Shown piece by piece: positions 60,756 to 64,000 of a stretch of 64,000 nt of DNA. Location: contig NZ_CP134050.1 of NCBI RefSeq assembly GCF_031583145.1, positions 4,639,501 through 4,703,500 on the forward strand. The letters are read 5' to 3'. How positions within the stretch are numbered: the first letter of the stretch is position 1; each line of letters opens with the position of its first letter. Position numbers and translations under genes: made by a program. Origin of the DNA: Brevibacillus brevis (GTDB taxonomy: Bacteria; Bacillota; Bacilli; Brevibacillales; Brevibacillaceae). The notes below the pieces were generated by a model that saw only the letters and a program-made list of their open reading frames with translations, had not been told where the DNA came from and made no database searches.

Positions 60756-60959
60756 CGGCAACGGCCGCCCATCGGCTTTCCCGGCACGACGGACAGCGAT
60801 CTCGTATTGATCCAACGACAATACAGTCGCGGCCAAAGTTCCCGCTTTGACCCACGGAAAAGCAGCTGCCAAGGTTCTCGCATCGCCCCATACCAAAGCC
60901 AAAGCAGCGACAGCCAAAGAGCCGCATGCGAACTCCCGGCTCCGCTGCTGTTTTCTTTG

Positions 60960-62153
60960 TCAATGCTTTTCGGTTATCGTCCCACCTCGAAGGATGCTCT
61001 GCTGCGACTTGCCTCTCACAAGCTTGGCCAGAATCGAAACGAATGCTAGCAGCGCGAACAGCACCCCGCTCCAAACGAGCTGATGCACGCCCCACAGCGT
61101 CAGAAACCAGCCGCCGACAGCCGCCCCGACCGTAATCCCCAGATTGGAAAAGGAGACAAACAGGCTGTTGCCGAATTCCGGCGCTTCCTTCGCCTCCTCC
61201 ATCAGCCACGTCTGGCTGACAATCAGTCCGCCGGAATGCACCGCACCCCACACTGCTGCCAGCACGGCCATCGATAGGGGGGATGTCCCCAGGCAGTAGA
61301 CGAGCACGTACATGACCGCATACAGCAAGGGGAAAGCGGCGATCGTCCTGGTGGCGCTTTTTTGCAGCAGCCCTCCGAACAGGAAATTCCCGAAAATCAT
61401 GACGATGCCAAAGACCATCAGCATGGCGCTGATCCATGCCCCGCTCATGTGTGCGACCTGCCCCAGGTACTCGGCAAAGTAGCTGTACACCGAAAACATC
61501 GCCGCAAAGATCAACGTGACGGCCGCGATGTGCAGCCAAAGCTGGGGCTTGCGCAGAATGCCGAGCTGCTGGCCGTACGTTCTTTTTTCCCGGGCAGGCA
61601 TGGAAGGCAGCCCGAACAGGATCCCTGCGAATGCGATCAGGCTGACCGCTGCGGCGAAAAGGAATGCGGCCTCAAGCGAAACGCTCTTCGCGAGATACGA
61701 GGTCAGCGGAACGCCAAAGGCAAACCCGACCGTAATTCCGGCGAATACCTTCGTCACCGCCTTGCCGCTTTGTTCTCTCGGGACGAGCTCGGCTGCGGCC
61801 ACGAGTGCCACCGAAAAAAAGACCGGATGGGCAAGCGCGGGCAATATACGGAAAATCAGCATGGTCTCAAAACTCTCGGCAAAGGCGTACACTGTGTTGG
61901 AGAGCGCAAAAAGCAGAACAGCGGAAAGCAGGATGGTCTTGCGATTGATGCCGGATGCAAGCAACGTCAGGAACGGACCCGAAACGGCAACGACAAGGGC
62001 AAAGATGCTGACGAGCCACCCGGCCTGCGCCGCCGTAATGCGAAACTGCTGCGTGACCTCCGGGAGAACCCCGATGATTCCCATTTCCGTCGTGATGATG
62101 CCGAATACGCCTAGTGCCAGGACGAAAATCAGCAGAGGATGAACGTTTTTCAT
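60960..62153 (-). CDS. MFS efflux transporter (DHA1 family)
   Basis: 397 residues with AAGGAGG before the ATG and twelve predicted helices. FGIITTEMGIIGVLPEVTQQ and GWLVSIFALVVAVSGPFLTL are typical of the DHA1 drug/sugar-efflux group (AraJ/YdhP-like), and the Gly-rich GITVGFAFGVPLTSYLA marks helix 5 (antiporter motif C region). Expressed next to an ArsR-type repressor whose likely operator (62184-62199) lies in its promoter. The exported compound is unknown. Between its end and 60755 there are about 200 bases in which I see no clear gene. Confidence 0.88.
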   Translation of the reverse strand: MKNVHPLLIFVLALGVFGIITTEMGIIGVLPEVTQQFRITAAQAGWLVSIFALVVAVSGPFLTLLASGINRKTILLSAVLLFALSNTVYAFAESFETMLIFRILPALAHPVFFSVALVAAAELVPREQSGKAVTKVFAGITVGFAFGVPLTSYLAKSVSLEAAFLFAAAVSLIAFAGILFGLPSMPAREKRTYGQQLGILRKPQLWLHIAAVTLIFAAMFSVYSYFAEYLGQVAHMSGAWISAMLMVFGIVMIFGNFLFGGLLQKSATRTIAAFPLLYAVMYVLVYCLGTSPLSMAVLAAVWGAVHSGGLIVSQTWLMEEAKEAPEFGNSLFVSFSNLGITVGAAVGGWFLTLWGVHQLVWSGVLFALLAFVSILAKLVRGKSQQSILRGGTITEKH

Positions 62154-62183
62154 GTTGTGGAAAGCCTCCTTATGTATCCATAT

Positions 62184-62199
62184 ATCTATAAATATAGAT
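62184..62199. promoter_or_regulatory. ArsR-type operator in the MFS gene promoter
   Basis: ATCTATA-AA-TATAGAT, perfect 7-base arms. On the minus strand a TTGTGA about 17 bases upstream of TAGATA may be the promoter, with the operator in its spacer and -10. It matches the site at 62558-62573. Confidence 0.65.
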
Positions 62200-62231
62200 T
62201 TAATATCACAAAAAAAAGACCCCCTCCCTCT

Positions 62232-62543
62232 TTATAATTGGTTTTGAACGTACTCGACAAACTGGGCGATCGTCTTTTCATTCCGCCGATAGTACGTCCA
62301 CTTTCCGATTCGCTCCGACTCGAGCAGACCGGCCTTTTGCATCGCAGCAAGGTAGCTCGAGATCACCGACTGCGCAAGTCCAGCTTTGGCCTGGATATCC
62401 CCTACGCACACGCCGATGCGAAAGCTGAGCCCTTGCTGCACATACGGCTTCTCATCGAAAAACTGCTCCGGGTGCTTCAGCCATTGCAATATCTGACTGC
62501 GCGTTTCATTCGACAACGCTTTATAAATCAACATAGGGTCCAT
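62232..62543 (-). CDS. ArsR-family transcriptional repressor
   Basis: 103 residues if started at ATG 62543; upstream ATG codons at 62552 and 62585 lie at or before the promoter. The winged helix is standard for ArsR (LIYKALSNETRSQILQWLKH, KAGLAQSVISSYLAAMQKAG, LLESERIGKWTYYRRNEKTI). An insertion with one cysteine (FRIGVCVGDI) lies before the recognition helix, but the CxC metal site of ArsR/SmtB is missing, so it probably senses an organic ligand. It should repress the adjacent MFS gene and itself through the ATCTA...TAGAT palindromes. Confidence 0.85.
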   Translation of the reverse strand: MDPMLIYKALSNETRSQILQWLKHPEQFFDEKPYVQQGLSFRIGVCVGDIQAKAGLAQSVISSYLAAMQKAGLLESERIGKWTYYRRNEKTIAQFVEYVQNQL

Positions 62544-62550
62544 GCCGAAC

Positions 62551-62580
62551 ATTATATATCTACTTTTATAGATTTGTAAA
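62551..62580 (-). promoter_or_regulatory. arsR-type gene promoter with operator inside the spacer
   Basis: Minus strand TTTACA (62580-62575), 18-base spacer, TATAAT (62556-62551). The palindrome ATCTACTTTTATAGAT (62558-62573) fills the spacer. The predicted start site falls on or next to the A of ATG 62543, so the message may be leaderless. Confidence 0.65.
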
Positions 62581-62603
62581 TCCATCGCGCGGAATTTGTT
62601 TTC

Positions 62604-63431
62604 TCACTCTTTGACCGCACCGGAAGTCAGGCCGGAAATGATGCGCCGCTGAAAAATGAGCACCATGACGACCAACGGAACCGTCACAATGATGGACGCC
62701 GCAGAAATTTCCCCCCACGGGACGGTGAACATCCCCTGAAACATGACGATCCCGACCGGAACGGTCTTCATCGCCTCCTGCGTGTTCAGCGTCAGGGCAA
62801 ACAAAAATTCGTTCCACGCAGCGATAAAGACAAGGATCGCGGTCGTGAACACGCCCGGCATCGCCAGCGGAAAAAACACGCGTGTCATCGTCTGCCAGAC
62901 CGTAGCCCCGTCCACCTTGGCCGCCTCTCCCAGGTCGATGGGAATCTTGCGGAAGAAGATGGTCAAATTCCAGATCGCAAGCGGAAGCGCAAAGGTCGTA
63001 TACGGGATGATCAGGCCCAGGTAGCTGTTCGTCAGACCCATCGACTGCATGAACATGAAGATCGGCGAGATAGTGGCGATCTGCGGGAACATCGAAACGG
63101 CGAGCACCACGCCCAAAATGACCGCCTTCCCCCGAAACGACAGCCATGCGATCGCGTACGCCGCAAACGAAGCGATCGCAATCGAATACAAGGTGGTCAG
63201 TGAAGCGACAACCGTAGAATTCCACAGATAGCGGGCGAACGGCCTTTCCGTGAACACCCTGACAAAATTGTCAAAGCTGGGGCTTTGGATGAGGAAATGG
63301 AAAGCACGCTCGCCGAACAGCTCGCTGGGCGGCTTCAGCGCCGCAATGAGGATCCAGATGAACGGAAACATCACAACCAGCACAAACAGGACTAAAAAGA
63401 GGTAAAACAAAGGCCCCGCCTTCTTCTGCAT
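62604..63431 (-). CDS. Carbohydrate ABC transporter permease (MalG-type)
   Basis: 275 residues, six helices, with the CUT1 coupling loop EAAKVDGATVWQTMTRVFFPL and the typical start FLVLFVLVVMFPFIWILIAA. The ending RRIISGLTSGAVKE is the standard MalG/UgpE tail. It forms a heterodimeric permease with the MalF-type protein encoded 15 bases upstream. Binding protein and enzymes must lie beyond the right edge, so the sugar is unknown. Confidence 0.9.
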   Translation of the reverse strand: MQKKAGPLFYLFLVLFVLVVMFPFIWILIAALKPPSELFGERAFHFLIQSPSFDNFVRVFTERPFARYLWNSTVVASLTTLYSIAIASFAAYAIAWLSFRGKAVILGVVLAVSMFPQIATISPIFMFMQSMGLTNSYLGLIIPYTTFALPLAIWNLTIFFRKIPIDLGEAAKVDGATVWQTMTRVFFPLAMPGVFTTAILVFIAAWNEFLFALTLNTQEAMKTVPVGIVMFQGMFTVPWGEISAASIIVTVPLVVMVLIFQRRIISGLTSGAVKE

Positions 63432-63445
63432 GTCACACTCCCTCC

Positions 63446-64000
63446 TTACCTACCGCCGCCTTCGCCCAGCAGGTCGGCCCCCAATATTTTGATATAGCCG
63501 ATGGAAATCAGCGCCACGCACAGAAACACGATCACGGCGAGGGCCGAGCCTTCTCCAAAGCTCATCTGCGCAAACATCGTCTTGTAGGCCAAAATGGTAA
63601 TCGTCTCGGTGGAATTGGCGCCTCCCGTCAGCGCGTAAATCAGATCAAATACCCGAAACGCATCGAGCGTCCGAAACAGCAAGGCTACCAGCAAGGTCGA
63701 CCGCAGCATCGGCAGCGTGATGCGGAAAAACTGCTGCATCCGGCTCGCCCCGTCTACCTGCGCCGCCTCGTACAGGCTGGTCGGAATTGTCTGCAGGCCT
63801 GCGAACAAGAGCAATGCCATGAACGGCGTCGTCTTCCACACGTCCGCCAATATGACCGAAAACATCGCCCCCGCTTTGGTCGTCAAAAGAACTCCCATGT
63901 CCGAGACCAGCCCCATCACTTCAAACAGGTGGGCGACAATGCCGTTTTGCCCGTCGTACAAAAACTTCCACATCATGGCGGAGATGACCGTCGGAATCGC
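63446..64000 (-). CDS. Carbohydrate ABC transporter permease (MalF-type), partial
   Basis: The frame is open to the right edge, so the N-terminal part (about 110 residues) is missing. Visible are VILADVWKTTPFMALLLFAG, the coupling loop YEAAQVDGASRMQQFFRITL and GYIKILGADLLG near the end. It is a CUT1-family permease partner of the MalG-type protein. The gap to the next gene is 15 bases. Confidence 0.88.
   Translation of the reverse strand, partial: AIPTVISAMMWKFLYDGQNGIVAHLFEVMGLVSDMGVLLTTKAGAMFSVILADVWKTTPFMALLLFAGLQTIPTSLYEAAQVDGASRMQQFFRITLPMLRSTLLVALLFRTLDAFRVFDLIYALTGGANSTETITILAYKTMFAQMSFGEGSALAVIVFLCVALISIGYIKILGADLLGEGGGR

Noticed and set aside
60228..60917. Minus-strand ORF with a hydrophobic start (AVAALALVWGDARTLAAAF) past the dehydrogenase operon
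   Set aside because: Most of it is antisense to the HcnB-like gene, no ribosome site was seen and the readable part is too short to name.
1..64000. tRNA, rRNA, CRISPR, insertion-sequence or prophage features
   Set aside because: No cloverleaf, repeat-spacer array, transposase or phage structural gene was found on either strand by reading.

Overview
The window looks like chromosomal DNA of an aerobic, spore-forming Firmicute, most likely Brevibacillus or a close Paenibacillaceae relative. The grounds are strong GGAGG-type ribosome sites with many TTG and GTG starts, roughly mid-50s percent G+C, Bacillus-family markers (HemQ, YisL, YvaD), S-layer-homology modules, and very dense intrinsic terminators. 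No rRNA, tRNA, CRISPR array, insertion sequence or prophage was seen. Genus is inference; the gene families are read from the translations.

Layout. 1-13,900 is a patchwork of small units: the tail of a TIGR01777-type SDR, a membrane-anchored protein, an EndoG-like nuclease, a nitroreductase, an ECF sigma/anti-sigma pair, a LysR/nitrilase divergon, an amidoligase, YvaD, a DUF4062 (TIR-like) gene and mqo. Among them lie decayed genes (GNAT acetyltransferase, MFS transporter, a small frameshifted ORF). 13,944-27,210 is one long minus-strand operon behind a clear sigma-A promoter and a ROK-type palindromic operator. It runs: frameshifted ROK repressor, iron(III)-type ABC importer (binding protein, ATPase, fused permease), two 843-residue PIG-L deacetylase multidomain proteins, an argininosuccinate-lyase-like enzyme and a BadF-type N-acetylhexosamine kinase. 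With nagB and an RpiR regulator at 34,119-35,773 this suggests a pathway that imports, deacetylates, cleaves and phosphorylates an unidentified amino-sugar conjugate.

27,471-42,941 holds an aromatic-acid exporter, a zinc-ribbon membrane protein, a TIR-domain effector-like protein coupled to a 77-residue partner, a YcdB/PepSY-type SLH surface protein with a decayed neighbour, hemQ, nagB-rpiR, a 2176-residue protein of 21 tandem carboxypeptidase-regulatory-like beta-sandwich repeats, and yisL.

43,505-60,755 is a coherent hydroxyproline/collagen-peptide catabolic regulon. It contains D-hydroxyproline dehydrogenase subunits (in two separate operons), two proline-racemase-family proteins (one frameshifted), a DapA-like deaminase, an alpha-ketoglutarate-semialdehyde-type aldehyde dehydrogenase, an Xaa-Pro peptidase, an OppA-like binding protein joined to a complete Liv-type ABC importer, and a sigma-54-dependent activator. 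Four near-consensus sigma-54 promoters (GG-N10-GC) sit exactly in front of the four transcription units; this is the strongest regulatory signal in the window.

60,960-64,000 contains an MFS exporter with an ArsR-type repressor whose operator lies inside its own promoter spacer, and the 3' part of a carbohydrate ABC permease pair that continues beyond the window.

Several genes (ROK, hydroxyproline epimerase, YcdB fragment, small ORF at 2.1 kb) need only one or two single-base shifts to read through. These may be real mutations or base-calling errors. The GNAT and MFS remnants carry multiple lesions and are convincing pseudogenes.
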